Shown: positions 51,730 to 60,219, numbered from the stretch's first letter. The stretch: DNA of 64,000 nt from Candidatus Obscuribacter sp. (GCA_016712465.1 JADJQZ010000001.1:6448001-6512000); one strand, 5' to 3'. Notes: generated by a model not told the origin, from the sequence alone. Numbers and translations are program-made.

Positions 51730-51868
51730 CAACTGTTGAGAGGGAGGGCGGCTCAGGCTGCTCTCCTTCTCTTTTTGCGACATATACTATTGCATGTGGT
51801 TAGCTGATTTCTCTTGTGCTTTCATGTTCAGGTAGCTTTCTGGTCACTCTTCATTTGTGCTTTCACAT

Positions 51869-52420
51869 TTAGGTAGCCGGCAGGCTGCCGTTCATTTGGG
51901 CTTTCATGCGCTCGTGCACATCGTCTAAATGCTCGGTCAGGGGCGTTTGATCGGTCTTGCCGCCCATGAAGGGAGCACACTGAATGAGGTGGAAGTTGAC
52001 CATGCTATCCCAGGCATCGAGGTTCTCCAGAGAGCGCTGGCGACCGAGCCAGCGCATTTTGTAAGCGATGCCTATAGAATCGGCGCTCATGTCGTCTATA
52101 AGCACAAAGCCATCCGGCTTGGTGAGTTCTTGCCAGTTATCCGGACCATAGATGCTTTCTACGTAGCTGAGCAGACCGAGTTCCTTCAGGACTTTGGCCT
52201 GAAACTTGGAATGACCGAGAGTCAAAATGGAGACACTGTAGGTACTCTTCAGAGCCGCAAGAAAGGCGTGAGCGCTGGGCCTGGCTTCGGTCAGCACTAA
52301 TTTGCCCTGGGTGAAGAATTTGGGGCGCTTGTCAAACCAGCGCGGACTGATAAGTGAACTCAGGTCGGTGTTGACCAGGGTTCTGTCGCAATCGACAAAG
52401 ACTCGATAGTGGGTAGCCAT
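51869..52420 (-). CDS. NLI-interacting-factor/FCP1-like HAD phosphatase
   Basis: About 183 residues from ATG 52420, with GGAG just upstream; the frame opens at 52462. The HAD nucleophile motif DxDxT is FVDCDRTLVNT (Asp10, Asp12), followed by the NIF-family ARPSAHAFLAALKSTYSVSI, LTLGHSKFQAKVLKELGL (motif II Thr) and FVLIDDMSADS (motif III/IV acidic pair). Eukaryotic relatives (FCP1/SCP) remove phosphate from proteins; bacterial members are poorly known. Substrate unknown. Confidence 0.8.
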   Translation of the reverse strand: MATHYRVFVDCDRTLVNTDLSSLISPRWFDKRPKFFTQGKLVLTEARPSAHAFLAALKSTYSVSILTLGHSKFQAKVLKELGLLSYVESIYGPDNWQELTKPDGFVLIDDMSADSIGIAYKMRWLGRQRSLENLDAWDSMVNFHLIQCAPFMGGKTDQTPLTEHLDDVHERMKAQMNGSLPAT

Positions 52421-52521
52421 GTTCTCCAGGGGACCGTTAGTTTCTTTCGGCCGGGTAACCATTGGTTGATATATGCCTTAATCCGGCAAGTTTAATCACA
52501 GGTCGTCCGGAAGAGTGGCAT

Positions 52522-52725
52522 CACTTTCGTAAAGTGGTTGCTAAGCGGTAAAACCATCATCACCAGTCACTCTTAACCCCGGTTGGGGGTTGTATGGCTA
52601 CGCTAGAGGAGTTTGGCGCAGATGGACGAAAGCTAATATCCGGAAAGGCTATTCCGGCTCTGCTTTACAGCCTTTTGATTGTTTTACGACTTAGCCCTGC
52701 CTTAAATTGCAGGGGTCTCTTTTTC
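52522..52725 (+). ncRNA. Candidate structured RNA ending in a Rho-independent terminator
   Basis: The 390-bp gap before the gene at 52810 has no open frame but a run of stems: CACTTT/AAAGTG (52522-52536), CCCC/GGGG (52577-52588), CCGGAA/TTCCGG (52640-52657) and a terminator stem CCCTGC/GCAGGG (52695-52714) followed by TCTCTTTTTC. No plus-strand gene lies upstream for the terminator to serve, so a short transcript seems to end here. It matches no RNA family I can name. Confidence 0.35.
52695..52725 (+). terminator. Rho-independent terminator
   Basis: CCCTGC (52695-52700), 8-nt loop, GCAGGG (52709-52714), then GTCTCTTTTTC. Oriented for plus-strand transcription. Confidence 0.6.
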
Positions 52726-52809
52726 TTTCAAATTTTCAGGTAAATCAAAGCAAGTCTATTTCCTCCAGCCATATCCGCCTTTCACCATAGCTCTCAAGGA
52801 GTTACGGAC

Positions 52810-53193
52810 ATGTCCGAAAACAACGACAAAACCTGCGAGGCTTCTGCCCCCGCTCTTCCCGAAGTTCCCCATTGCAACATCTGTGGCGCTCGCAGCGTCC
52901 TTGCCGACGCCATTGCTACCCTTGGCAAGGCCGTGGCAGATGTGCATCACCTCAGTCGCCACTGGCGCACGGCCCATGAGAAGCGTGAAGCCTCCAACTA
53001 CGACGCCGAAGCCCGCACCGCCGAGACCATCGCTCAGTTCGATGCCGACACCGCCGATGAGGCACGTTGGTTTGCCCTGTACGAGGCCTCACTGGTCAAG
53101 TTCGAAGCGGCCCACAAGGCAGCAGTTGCGGCTCGCGCCGAATACCACGAGAACCTGAAGGAGTACACCGATACCCGCGTGGTTTCGGACTGA
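52810..53193 (+). CDS. Hypothetical Ala/Glu-rich helical protein with CxxC
   Basis: 127 residues; AAGGAG 8 nt before the ATG is a strong ribosome-binding site. HCNICGARSVLADAIATLGK holds a CxxC, with two histidines and another H about 20-30 residues on (DVHHLSRHWRTAH), so a metal site is possible. The C-terminal 80 residues are Ala-rich helices, probably coiled coil (EARTAETIAQFDADTADEAR, KFEAAHKAAVAARAEYHENL). No family recognised. Same strand as the membrane protein that follows by 80 bp. Confidence 0.7.
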   Translation: MSENNDKTCEASAPALPEVPHCNICGARSVLADAIATLGKAVADVHHLSRHWRTAHEKREASNYDAEARTAETIAQFDADTADEARWFALYEASLVKFEAAHKAAVAARAEYHENLKEYTDTRVVSD

Positions 53194-53273
53194 GCCTCCG
53201 GTTCGCTTTGTCATAAATACCTGAAGACCGCGCTGCAAGCGTGGTCTTCTTTATATTTACCAGGAGAATAAAA

Positions 53274-53957
53274 ATGCACGGTTTCATCTTGACACTGGCG
53301 GTCTGGTTTGCCCTGGGCACCGCTTTCTATGCTTTCCGCCTGGTGAGCCCCGCTTACCTGAAGCGCGTTAACGGTTACTACGATATCGAAAACGAGTTCT
53401 GGCACGGTGCCTGCTTGCTTGGCATGGTAGCCTGCCTCACCCCCTGGATTTTGCCGGTTCCGGCAATGTTCTGGTCGATACTCTTTGGTGTCGGCACTGT
53501 TTCCTACCTGGTGCGAGCCTTCACCTGGGGCAAGAGCCGCCCTTTCAACAAGCAGTGGTATGACTTCGCTCACGCTGCCATGCTTGGCGGCATGGGCTGG
53601 ATGTTTGCATCACCGGTGGTGCATCCTCTTGCCACCATTGCCTGGACGGCCTACTGGGTCTGGTTCGGTTCCTACTACCTCTATCGGGTCTGGAACGACT
53701 TTAAGAACTCTACAGGAACCTTTCCCTGGCTTGGGTTTGGACAGGACATCGCTCATCTGACCATGGCTATTGTCATGGCTTTGATGACGGTCTGGCCGGC
53801 TACGTTTATGCCCTATCACAATCACGGGCAGCACCAGCTTCAGGACGGTAGTCTCTGCACCAGCCCTGGTACAGAGTCGCCTCAGGTGGAACCCACAGTG
53901 CCGGGCAGTCCTGCTCTGGATGCTCCCGATCATGCCGGCCATCACCACCAGCACTGA
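53274..53957 (+). CDS. Multi-pass membrane protein with His-rich tail (DUF5134-like)
   Basis: About 227 residues from ATG 53274, which has AGGAGA upstream. Six hydrophobic segments are visible, including ILTLAVWFALGTAFYAF, GACLLGMVACLTPWILPVPA, FWSILFGVGTVSYLV and HLTMAIVMALMTVW. Conserved-looking histidines lie in helices (ENEFWHGACLL, YDFAHAAMLGGMGWMF, DIAHLTMAIVMALM), a pattern I associate with DUF5134 membrane proteins, often linked to metal or redox functions. The C-terminus ends AGHHHQH after a Pro-rich linker. Function unknown; copper or other metal binding is a guess. Confidence 0.75.
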   Translation: MHGFILTLAVWFALGTAFYAFRLVSPAYLKRVNGYYDIENEFWHGACLLGMVACLTPWILPVPAMFWSILFGVGTVSYLVRAFTWGKSRPFNKQWYDFAHAAMLGGMGWMFASPVVHPLATIAWTAYWVWFGSYYLYRVWNDFKNSTGTFPWLGFGQDIAHLTMAIVMALMTVWPATFMPYHNHGQHQLQDGSLCTSPGTESPQVEPTVPGSPALDAPDHAGHHHQH

Positions 53958-54108
53958 TATGAGTTGAATTTGATCGGTGGCTTTCGCTACGGCGGTAGCA
54001 AGCCCATTCAGTTGAGATAAGCCCTGTCATCAGCGACAAGCTCAGTCATTGAAGGCAAGCTGAGCTGGTAGTGGCAAAGCATCATCAATGCTGAGCCGTC
54101 ACACCTCG

Positions 54109-54150
54109 ACGCGGGAAGAGTTCATCTCTTCCCGCGTACTTCTTTCCCTC
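54109..54150 (+). terminator. Strong Rho-independent terminator after the 53274-53957 gene
   Basis: ACGCGGGAAGAG (54109-54120), loop TTCAT, CTCTTCCCGCGT (54126-54137): a perfect 12-bp stem, followed by the T-rich ACTTCTTTCCCTCTTG. Confidence 0.8.
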
Positions 54151-54523
54151 TTGTTGGGATTTTCATCTTGAAGCTAACTGTCCTCTAACACTGGCAGCCT
54201 TTGTCTGAGAACCGCTTCGGAGCAATTATTTTTCAAAAAACGAGAGGGTATTATAAAATGTAGTAAGGCAAAAACCGAAGACCTGTCTGTGAAAGACTAG
54301 AACAACCTCGGCGATGAAGGCAATGGCTTTGCGGTCTTTCTTTGCGACGGCGATTGCTTCCGGTCTTGCCTTTAGCTTCAAATCCATGTTCTCGTTCACA
54401 TTTACATTTACAGTCACGACCACAACAACGTTCGCCTCCATATCCACATCAATGTCTATGCCTGCGTTCACATGCAGTTTACGATGCGCGAGCAAAATAG
54501 TTGAAGTGTGAGAGGTAGTTCTT
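54151..54523. other. Gap with a low-complexity alternating sequence
   Basis: No gene I can support. Around 54380-54480 a run of short alternating units (CATTTACATTTACAG..., ...ATATCCACATCAATG) gives dipeptide-repeat frames on both strands (plus 54314-54511, minus 54226-54561). An AT-rich TATTATAAA at 54249 could be a -10 box. Confidence 0.4.
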
Positions 54524-54964
54524 TTGATAACTTTGATCCTGGTTTTGCATGGGGCAGCCACCTGGTTTATGACCGGTTTAATCTGGTTTGTACAGGTGGT
54601 GCATTATCCTCTCTACGATAGGATCGGTGCTGAAAGTTTTGTCGCATACGAGCGCCTGCACTGCAGTTTGACCACCATAGTGGTGGCTCCGGTGATGATC
54701 CTGGAGCTTCTCACGGCCGTCTTACTGATCTTTCAGCGCCCGCGCTGCCTGCTTCTGCCGGAAGCCTTGCTCAATTTGGCTTTGCTGGCACTTATCTGGC
54801 TGTCCACCCTCTTCATCGCCGACCAGTTGCATGGTTCTCTGGCCGGTCAATTCAGCAAAGAAACCCACCAGGCTCTGGTGGGCTGGAACTGGCTGCGCAC
54901 GGCGGCATGGTCGATGAGAGCGGTGCTTCTTGCGGCAGTCTTTTGTCGCGGCTTGAATAATTGA
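54524..54964 (+). CDS. Four-helix membrane protein of unknown function
   Basis: 146 residues from TTG 54524, which has GAGAGG 8 nt upstream. Four hydrophobic helices: ITLILVLHGAATWFMTGLIW, TTIVVAPVMILELLTAVLLI, LPEALLNLALLALIWLSTLF and AAWSMRAVLLAAVF. Polar signature residues recur near the helix ends: WFVQVVHYPLYDRIG, YERLHCSL, QLHGSLAG and the closing THQALVGWNWLRTAAWSMR. This pattern of His and Trp/Arg residues is that of a conserved uncharacterised membrane family I have seen in many phyla but cannot name. Confidence 0.78.
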   Translation: MITLILVLHGAATWFMTGLIWFVQVVHYPLYDRIGAESFVAYERLHCSLTTIVVAPVMILELLTAVLLIFQRPRCLLLPEALLNLALLALIWLSTLFIADQLHGSLAGQFSKETHQALVGWNWLRTAAWSMRAVLLAAVFCRGLNN

Positions 54965-55156
54965 TGTGGCAATTTATGAGTATTGCTGACTGGCTTGGTA
55001 AGTTTGATTTTGTTCGGCTTGGCCGGCATGGCGACTGCGACTATGGCACTTTATTTCAGTCTGGTATAAGCTTGTAGTTCGGAAACTTGCTCTCCTGACG
55101 GAGCTGTCTTGTTGATATTTTATTGACTGTCCACTTTGCGATAGAGTTAAGGTTGA

Positions 55157-56413
55157 ATGAATAAGTCGCTATGCCTTACTACGGCTCTAATGGCTGTCTG
55201 TGCCTTAGCAAAGCCAACATTTGCCCAAACAGTTAACGATGTCTTTTCTTCAAAACGAGCTGCTCTGGAGGATTTTAGATCAGTAGAGTCATTGGAAGAA
55301 TTCGGGCGCCGCAGTATGAACGATATGGAGTTTGCACAGGCCCTGCAGGTCTGGGCAAAGCTCAGGAGTATGAAGCCGAAGGATAAATATTACTGGCTTC
55401 AGTACGCTGTAACTCTTTCCTGTCTTAGACGTCACAAGGAGGCTCTGAGCAACTTTGAGAGTCTCCGAAAAGAATGTGCTTCAAAGAAGGAGAAATTTGC
55501 AGTCATTGAAAAAGCCTGGTTGCAGGCTTTGTTCAAATCGGGCAATTGGCCGCTCGCTAAGCAGGAAAGTAGGCGGGCTCTGGTTGATTATGCCGGTCAT
55601 GCCGGTGTTTATAAAGTTGTGCTGTCTTTGAACGAACGCTGGAAGGATAAGGCAGTATCGGAACAGTTGAGCCTGGCCCTGAAGGAGTTGCATAAAGTTT
55701 ATCAATCCGACAAGAGTAGGAATTCTCCTCGGGAAGTGCTTTTGAAGGTGCTTCCAAATAAGACTAGCGGACTGTCGCCGGGAGAAGCTCTATCGGTCGT
55801 GGCAAAAACCCAATGCTTTCCTCGTTTTAAGCTCACGCTTGTCGGAGACAGACTTCTGGGAGACAGCGGCGTGGTGAAATATATTGTGCGAGCTCCCAAC
55901 TATGAGCGCGTAGTCTTGTTCGATGAGGAAAGCAAGAATTTCCTGCCGCTTACCTTAGATCAATTGTTGAGTGATCACTGTGGTCATGAATGGTTTCAAG
56001 AGTCTTACATAAGTGTTGTAAAAGTAGGAGAAAGAAAAGTTCTCGGTTTCAATTGCGACATCTACAAGTGTCAATTTCGTGGGGAGTCAGGCTATCATTT
56101 GCTTGGTCTATGCCGTGATTTGAAAGTAGAACCCGGCATGGTCAGGGCGCTCTGTCACTTTACTTATGCTCCAGAGACAAATTGCGTTCCTCTTTGTATG
56201 GAGGAATACTATATGGGTAACAAACGCGATCTGATTACCGTGCAGTCAATAAAGAAAGTGCCTGTTAAAGCGGACGCCTTCGAGTTGGGAAAGGGCTATC
56301 ATCAGGTAAAAGACATGGGTGAGTTGATGTTTTCGGAAGGCGGTGCCATGAAGGAGAGCGACCTTGATCAGTTTCTCTTATCGCCCAGTGGTGCTCACTC
56401 AAAACATCGGTGA
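55157..56413 (+). CDS. Secreted protein with N-terminal TPR-like region
   Basis: 418 residues. Signal peptide MNKSLCLTTALMAVCALAKP ending TFAQ; AAGG 4-5 nt before ATG. Residues 50-190 form TPR-like helical pairs (FAQALQVWAKLRSMKPKDKY, KEALSNFESLRKECASKKEK, WPLAKQESRRALVDY). The C-terminal half is beta-rich with seven cysteines (GFNCDIYKCQFRGESGYHLL, ETNCVPLCMEEYYMG), resembling the strand repeat of outer-membrane-associated DUF4412-type domains, which is a guess. Extracytoplasmic. Its end overlaps the convergent gene at 56399 by 15 nt. Confidence 0.78.
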   Translation: MNKSLCLTTALMAVCALAKPTFAQTVNDVFSSKRAALEDFRSVESLEEFGRRSMNDMEFAQALQVWAKLRSMKPKDKYYWLQYAVTLSCLRRHKEALSNFESLRKECASKKEKFAVIEKAWLQALFKSGNWPLAKQESRRALVDYAGHAGVYKVVLSLNERWKDKAVSEQLSLALKELHKVYQSDKSRNSPREVLLKVLPNKTSGLSPGEALSVVAKTQCFPRFKLTLVGDRLLGDSGVVKYIVRAPNYERVVLFDEESKNFLPLTLDQLLSDHCGHEWFQESYISVVKVGERKVLGFNCDIYKCQFRGESGYHLLGLCRDLKVEPGMVRALCHFTYAPETNCVPLCMEEYYMGNKRDLITVQSIKKVPVKADAFELGKGYHQVKDMGELMFSEGGAMKESDLDQFLLSPSGAHSKHR

Positions 56414-56905
56414 TATTTTTTTTGTAGCGGGATCGACCGAGTACCAGTTGAAGGTAGCGGTGTGGTCGGGCAAGGCCTCGAAGACGTGGACGTTCCAGTT
56501 TTTGCCGTCTTTCTCTACTTCTATTACCGGCTTGCTATCAGGGTGGGCCTTGGCACTCGGTTTCTTAAAGAGGGCCAGCCATTCCTTCACTTCCGGGCGC
56601 TCTTCAACCAGCTTTTTAGCCTGGGCGGCGGTGAGCAAACCTTGCGATTTGGCACCAGTTGCGGTGCCTTTTGCTTTCGTGCTTTGAGTGGTGGCTTTAG
56701 CTGTGGTTTGAGATGTGTTTTGATTGTTGCTCTGAGAAGTGGTGCCTGAAGGCGCTGCACCGGCAGTCGGGGCTGCCTTTTGCGCGGGGGAAGAGGGAGC
56801 GGCCTGGCATTCCGCGAGTACGGTTGCGCCAAGCAAGCTGAGAGCAATTGCGGCAATACGAGCCAGGCGGAGCTTCGGTAGTGGTGATGGTGGTGGCGCA
56901 GTCAT
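56399..56905 (-). CDS. Secreted low-complexity protein with small C-terminal domain
   Basis: 168 residues. Signal peptide/anchor LARIAAIALSLLGATVLAEC; the Cys of LAEC might serve as a lipidation site (L-A-E-C is a poor lipobox). Then about 55 residues of Ala/Ser/Thr/Gln low complexity, and a C-terminal domain of about 70 residues (SQGLLTAAQAKKLVEERPEV, KPVIEVEKDGKNWNVHVFEA, HTATFNWYSVDPATKKI) that looks like a PepSY-type fold: a helix followed by paired strands ending in a D-P-x-T-x-x-I motif. Last gene of the leftward cluster 59210-56399. Confidence 0.7.
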   Translation of the reverse strand: MTAPPPSPLPKLRLARIAAIALSLLGATVLAECQAAPSSPAQKAAPTAGAAPSGTTSQSNNQNTSQTTAKATTQSTKAKGTATGAKSQGLLTAAQAKKLVEERPEVKEWLALFKKPSAKAHPDSKPVIEVEKDGKNWNVHVFEALPDHTATFNWYSVDPATKKISPMF

Positions 56906-56919
56906 TTATTTCTTTCCTG

Positions 56920-57777
56920 TTATTTGATTTTTCGCACTGTTTCTTTGAACTTCATGGGAGGCAGTTCTTTCTGCTTATCTTCCAGTTTGCCCGGGTCGGG
57001 CACAAGCTTGTAGTCTTGCGGTTTTTCAAAGCCTTTCCGGCTTGTCTTCATGGCTTGGGCAGAGTTGGTCATGAGCATATAGTGCAGTTCACCGCGCAAG
57101 CTGACAAACTTGAATTGCAGAGGCAGGCCCTTGCCTTCCGGCACTCCGTAATAGCGGCATAGAATTGTGGCGGCCTGGGCCGGTACAGGCATTTTATCGG
57201 CGACGAGCAGCTCAGCCGACTGGGGAAAGCGTGGATCGGCGGACTCTCGTTCAAAATCTTTCTGTTGCTTTTTTTCGAAGTCGGAAGTAGTGGTCAGTTC
57301 GATGGCGGCGAGCCCCCTGGTTTCACTCTTTTTACTTTGCTTGAGGGGCAATTTATTGAGATTGAAACCACCAGTGGTGAGGGCTGCTCCTTTACCGAGA
57401 CCGCCGTAACTTTTGAAGGGCAGCAGGCAGTAGCGTTTCGTTTTATTGTTGTAAAGGCACACCTGCCAGTCGGGAGCAGATGCCGTCAAACCGGTGATAT
57501 TTTTGCGATCGAAAATCTTGATGCCCTGGGCCGATACGAAGATGTTTTGATCGCCGAGGATAGTGCTGGTTTGATAGAGATTGAAGCCGTCGGCTGCTTT
57601 GTCGACTGCCTTGTCGACTGCCCTATCCGCAGCCGCAGAGCCGGCACCTGCTTGAGCTGGCGCCGCCTTGTGGGGAGCCGCCATCGCCGTTGAGGCGCTG
57701 AGCATCAGAGCCAGGCCTGCCGGAGCTATGATTTCAGGAAAGAGTTTGCGGTTTGCCTGCGGGAAACATTTTTTCAA
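56920..57777 (-). CDS. Secreted protein of unknown function, overlapping coaE
   Basis: 285 residues, read from TTG 57777 inside the 3' end of coaE (44-nt overlap, other frame). Signal peptide KLFPEIIAPAGLALMLSAST ending AMAAP. Ala-rich linker (AAADRAVDKAVDKAAD) with a doubled AVDKAVDK, then a beta-rich domain (NIFVSAQGIKIFDRKNITGL, WQVCLYNNKTKRYCLLPFKS, ATILCRYYGVPEG). Product probably extracytoplasmic; no family recognised. The overlap and 14-bp spacing to the next gene show an operon. Confidence 0.7.
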   Translation of the reverse strand: MKKCFPQANRKLFPEIIAPAGLALMLSASTAMAAPHKAAPAQAGAGSAAADRAVDKAVDKAADGFNLYQTSTILGDQNIFVSAQGIKIFDRKNITGLTASAPDWQVCLYNNKTKRYCLLPFKSYGGLGKGAALTTGGFNLNKLPLKQSKKSETRGLAAIELTTTSDFEKKQQKDFERESADPRFPQSAELLVADKMPVPAQAATILCRYYGVPEGKGLPLQFKFVSLRGELHYMLMTNSAQAMKTSRKGFEKPQDYKLVPDPGKLEDKQKELPPMKFKETVRKIK

Positions 57778-58399
57778 GTAGTAAGTTCACCTGCCTTTCT
57801 GTGTCTTCCGGTGTGCCGCTGTTATCGATCACCTGCCCGGCCCGCCTGGCTTTTTCGCTCTGGGGCAACTGGGCTGCCAGGCGGTTTTCGATTTCTGCCT
57901 GGCTCAGTTTATCTCTTTCACCGAGCCTTTGCCTGAGCACGCTTTCTTCTGTAAAGACCGACCAGATTTCGTCGTATTCTTTTTCCAGCTTGGCTTCAAA
58001 CAATAGCGGTACCAAAATAGCAACCAGTGGAAAGCGGCTTGAGGTGCCGGATTCGCTCAGGTCTTTGACGCGTTTACGGCAATTTAGAATGACGTTGGGA
58101 TGAAGGATAGCTTCCAGGTTACGACGCTTTTGCGGATCAGAAAAAACGAGGGCACCGAGGGCTTTGCGGTCTATCGGGGGAAGCGGCTCTCCCTGGCACG
58201 GGCTTGCTGCAAAGACGGCAGCACCGAATTGATCAAGGATGGCCTTTTTCGTAGCTTCATCGCTTGAAAGCAGTTCATGCACTACCTGGTCGGTGTCGAT
58301 TACGGCTATCCCTTGCCGGGCTAGAATTTTGCCCACCAGAGACTTTCCGGAAGATATGGTGCCGGTTATGCCAAGTACTGTGTGCTTTGCTGCTGTCAT
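57734..58399 (-). CDS. coaE: Dephospho-CoA kinase
   Basis: 221 residues. Last step of coenzyme A synthesis, phosphorylation of the ribose 3'-OH. Walker A GTISSGKS (13-20, usually GGIGSGKS), then GIAVIDTDQVVHELL (the D-x-D-x-x-x-H/R motif), DRKALGALVFSDPQKRRNLE then AILHPNV, VPLLFEAKLEKEYDEIWSVF and VIDNSGTPEDTERQV. All family blocks are present. A short insert (SPCQGEPLPPI) lies before DRKALG. Located in a leftward operon of secreted proteins. Cytosolic. Confidence 0.96.
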   Translation of the reverse strand: MTAAKHTVLGITGTISSGKSLVGKILARQGIAVIDTDQVVHELLSSDEATKKAILDQFGAAVFAASPCQGEPLPPIDRKALGALVFSDPQKRRNLEAILHPNVILNCRKRVKDLSESGTSSRFPLVAILVPLLFEAKLEKEYDEIWSVFTEESVLRQRLGERDKLSQAEIENRLAAQLPQSEKARRAGQVIDNSGTPEDTERQVNLLLEKMFPAGKPQTLS

Positions 58400-58409
58400 T
58401 GCTTAGTTG

Positions 58410-59210
58410 CTATAGCATCGGATCGTCGGTAGATTGATTTTGTGTCTGCATTTGAGTCTGGTTCTCACTTCTGACAGTCTCAAGAATTTGTTTGACTCTT
58501 TCGATATTGAGAAATTTATTGCGGGTTTCAATCTGTGCTCGTACTTCGAAGTTACCGGCGCTGCCTTTGATCGGTTTGACAGCCAGAATGGCGCGCTCAG
58601 GGGTCGCTCTTTGAATTTGCTGGGAATCCTGCCGGTTTTGGTTTTCAAAAGGCAACACAAAGAGGATCTGCCTGCCGTCCGGTGCTTCATCGGCGATGGT
58701 CAGACCGGCTTCCTGGATGCGCCTCTCGAGGCTCTGCCTGAGCGTAGCCAGGGATGCCGTTACAGTTACTGCTGCCGTGCGGGCATCGACTTCGCTGTTT
58801 TTGAAGAGGGCTGATGCGCGGGCCCGCCAGGCCAGGCTTGGCTTGGAAGGTTGAGCGGCGGTGAAGGGCAGGTTTACCTGGGGCGGGGGCGGCAGGGGTG
58901 GTCTGGCGGCCGGCACAATCACATTCAAAGCCGGTGTGCCCTGGGCCTGACCAAGGGGCGTAAATTCGGTTGGCTGTAGGTCCCCTGCTTCTTCCGGTGT
59001 GGGCTGGTTCTGATTGTTAATTTCTTCCGGCTGCCATGGCGACCTATCCTGGGCGAGAGCAGCGGTTGGCCCGGAGCAAAGGCCGGCAGCCAGGGTCGTA
59101 AACAGAGCGAGGATGGTTGCATTGGTTCTGGATGCGGGCGGCCGATAGAAGGCATTGCCTTTTACTTGCTTTGCACTTTGCGTTTTTGATTTTTGTGGGG
59201 CCATCTTCAA
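58410..59210 (-). CDS. Secreted proline/glutamine-rich protein
   Basis: 266 residues. A basic leader of about 30 residues precedes a hydrophobic stretch (ATILALFTTLAAGLCSGPTA) ending ALAQ, giving an export signal. Residues 55-120 are Pro-rich (ARPPLPPPPQVNLPF). The C-terminal domain, about 135-250, alternates helices and strands (ATLRQSLERRIQEAGLTIAD, RQILFVLPFENQNRQDSQQI, GNFEVRAQIETRNKFLNIER). Unknown family. It is the first gene of the leftward cluster and lies 10 bp before coaE. Confidence 0.72.
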   Translation of the reverse strand: MKMAPQKSKTQSAKQVKGNAFYRPPASRTNATILALFTTLAAGLCSGPTAALAQDRSPWQPEEINNQNQPTPEEAGDLQPTEFTPLGQAQGTPALNVIVPAARPPLPPPPQVNLPFTAAQPSKPSLAWRARASALFKNSEVDARTAAVTVTASLATLRQSLERRIQEAGLTIADEAPDGRQILFVLPFENQNRQDSQQIQRATPERAILAVKPIKGSAGNFEVRAQIETRNKFLNIERVKQILETVRSENQTQMQTQNQSTDDPML

Positions 59211-59418
59211 TTTGCTGTCTTGCCTGAGAATTAAGTAGATTGCGAACTTAGCTTAGTTGTGCCGGGAATACAATAAAAATACCATAGTTAATTTTCGGAA
59301 CATGGGAGCGCGCCGCCGGGCATTTCACTGCCGGTAGTGGCGCTGTCGCCTTGCTGCGGCCGTGGCGTCGCCTCAATTGAGTCTATAATGAAATCAGACC
59401 AGTGGGGAGATGTTTCTC

Positions 59419-60219
59419 ATGCCCTTTTTCCACCATCGTGGCGGCCCAGAAAAAGTGAGGCGACCGGCATTTTCAAGCTCGGCTAAGCAGTTGTTTTGGC
59501 TCTGTTTGCCGGTCTTGCTGCTTATCACAGGCCTGCCCCCGGCGGCCACGGCCCAAAGCAAGGGCAGCTCATTGCCGACGTCGCAGGGGCAGGGTAAAGC
59601 CGCCGCCAGTGCTCCAGGTCGGGCCGGTGCCGCTTCGCCCCAAACAGGAGACGCTCTCAGCCAGTATCTCGATCGCCAGAAGAAACGTGAACAGGAGCGC
59701 TATGAGCAGTATTACGGGGGGCTGGCTCGCAATGAGCTTTCGGCCGGTCAGGCTAAAGCCAGGCAAATGAGAGAGAGCGCTTCGTCGCGAAACACCATAC
59801 AGTGGTCTCGGGATACTGATCGAACCTATATTCCATTGCATGAAAGAATTCCCGGCTATGTGCCTTCTTCTTTGAAAGAGGGCGGTAGAGCCGGGCATGT
59901 GGGCACGGGCAAAATCAAACCTTATACCGATGGCGTCACCATTTCGCCTGAGCTGGAGATGGCCCGGTTGAAAGAAGAGATGGCCGAGGAAAAGGCAGAA
60001 GAATACAGGCAAAGGGGCCGGGAAAAGCAAGCTATGGTAGAGCAAGCCATGGCTAATATGAAAAGCCAGATGACCGACAGCAAAGTACCGGGAGCGGCAG
60101 TGTTAAAGCCTAACGGCAGCAGTTTATATGTTCGTTACTATGGTGCGGAAGGCGAGAAGGCTAAGGCCGCCGGGTCAGGTAAGACTACTTCGCCGTCTTC
60201 ATCAGCCTTGCGTCCTTAA
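59419..60219 (+). CDS. Secreted low-complexity protein
   Basis: About 266 residues from ATG 59419, which has GGGGAG 9 nt upstream (ATG 59410 would sit on that site). Signal peptide QLFWLCLPVLLLITGLPPAA ending TAQ after a basic start. Mature part: Gly/Ser/Ala-rich (about 45-80), then a charged coiled-coil region (QYLDRQKKREQERYEQYYGG), a middle segment with HERIPGYVPSSLKEGGRAGH, and another charged helix (ELEMARLKEEMAEEKAEEYR). No family recognised. Confidence 0.7.
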   Translation: MPFFHHRGGPEKVRRPAFSSSAKQLFWLCLPVLLLITGLPPAATAQSKGSSLPTSQGQGKAAASAPGRAGAASPQTGDALSQYLDRQKKREQERYEQYYGGLARNELSAGQAKARQMRESASSRNTIQWSRDTDRTYIPLHERIPGYVPSSLKEGGRAGHVGTGKIKPYTDGVTISPELEMARLKEEMAEEKAEEYRQRGREKQAMVEQAMANMKSQMTDSKVPGAAVLKPNGSSLYVRYYGAEGEKAKAAGSGKTTSPSSSALRP

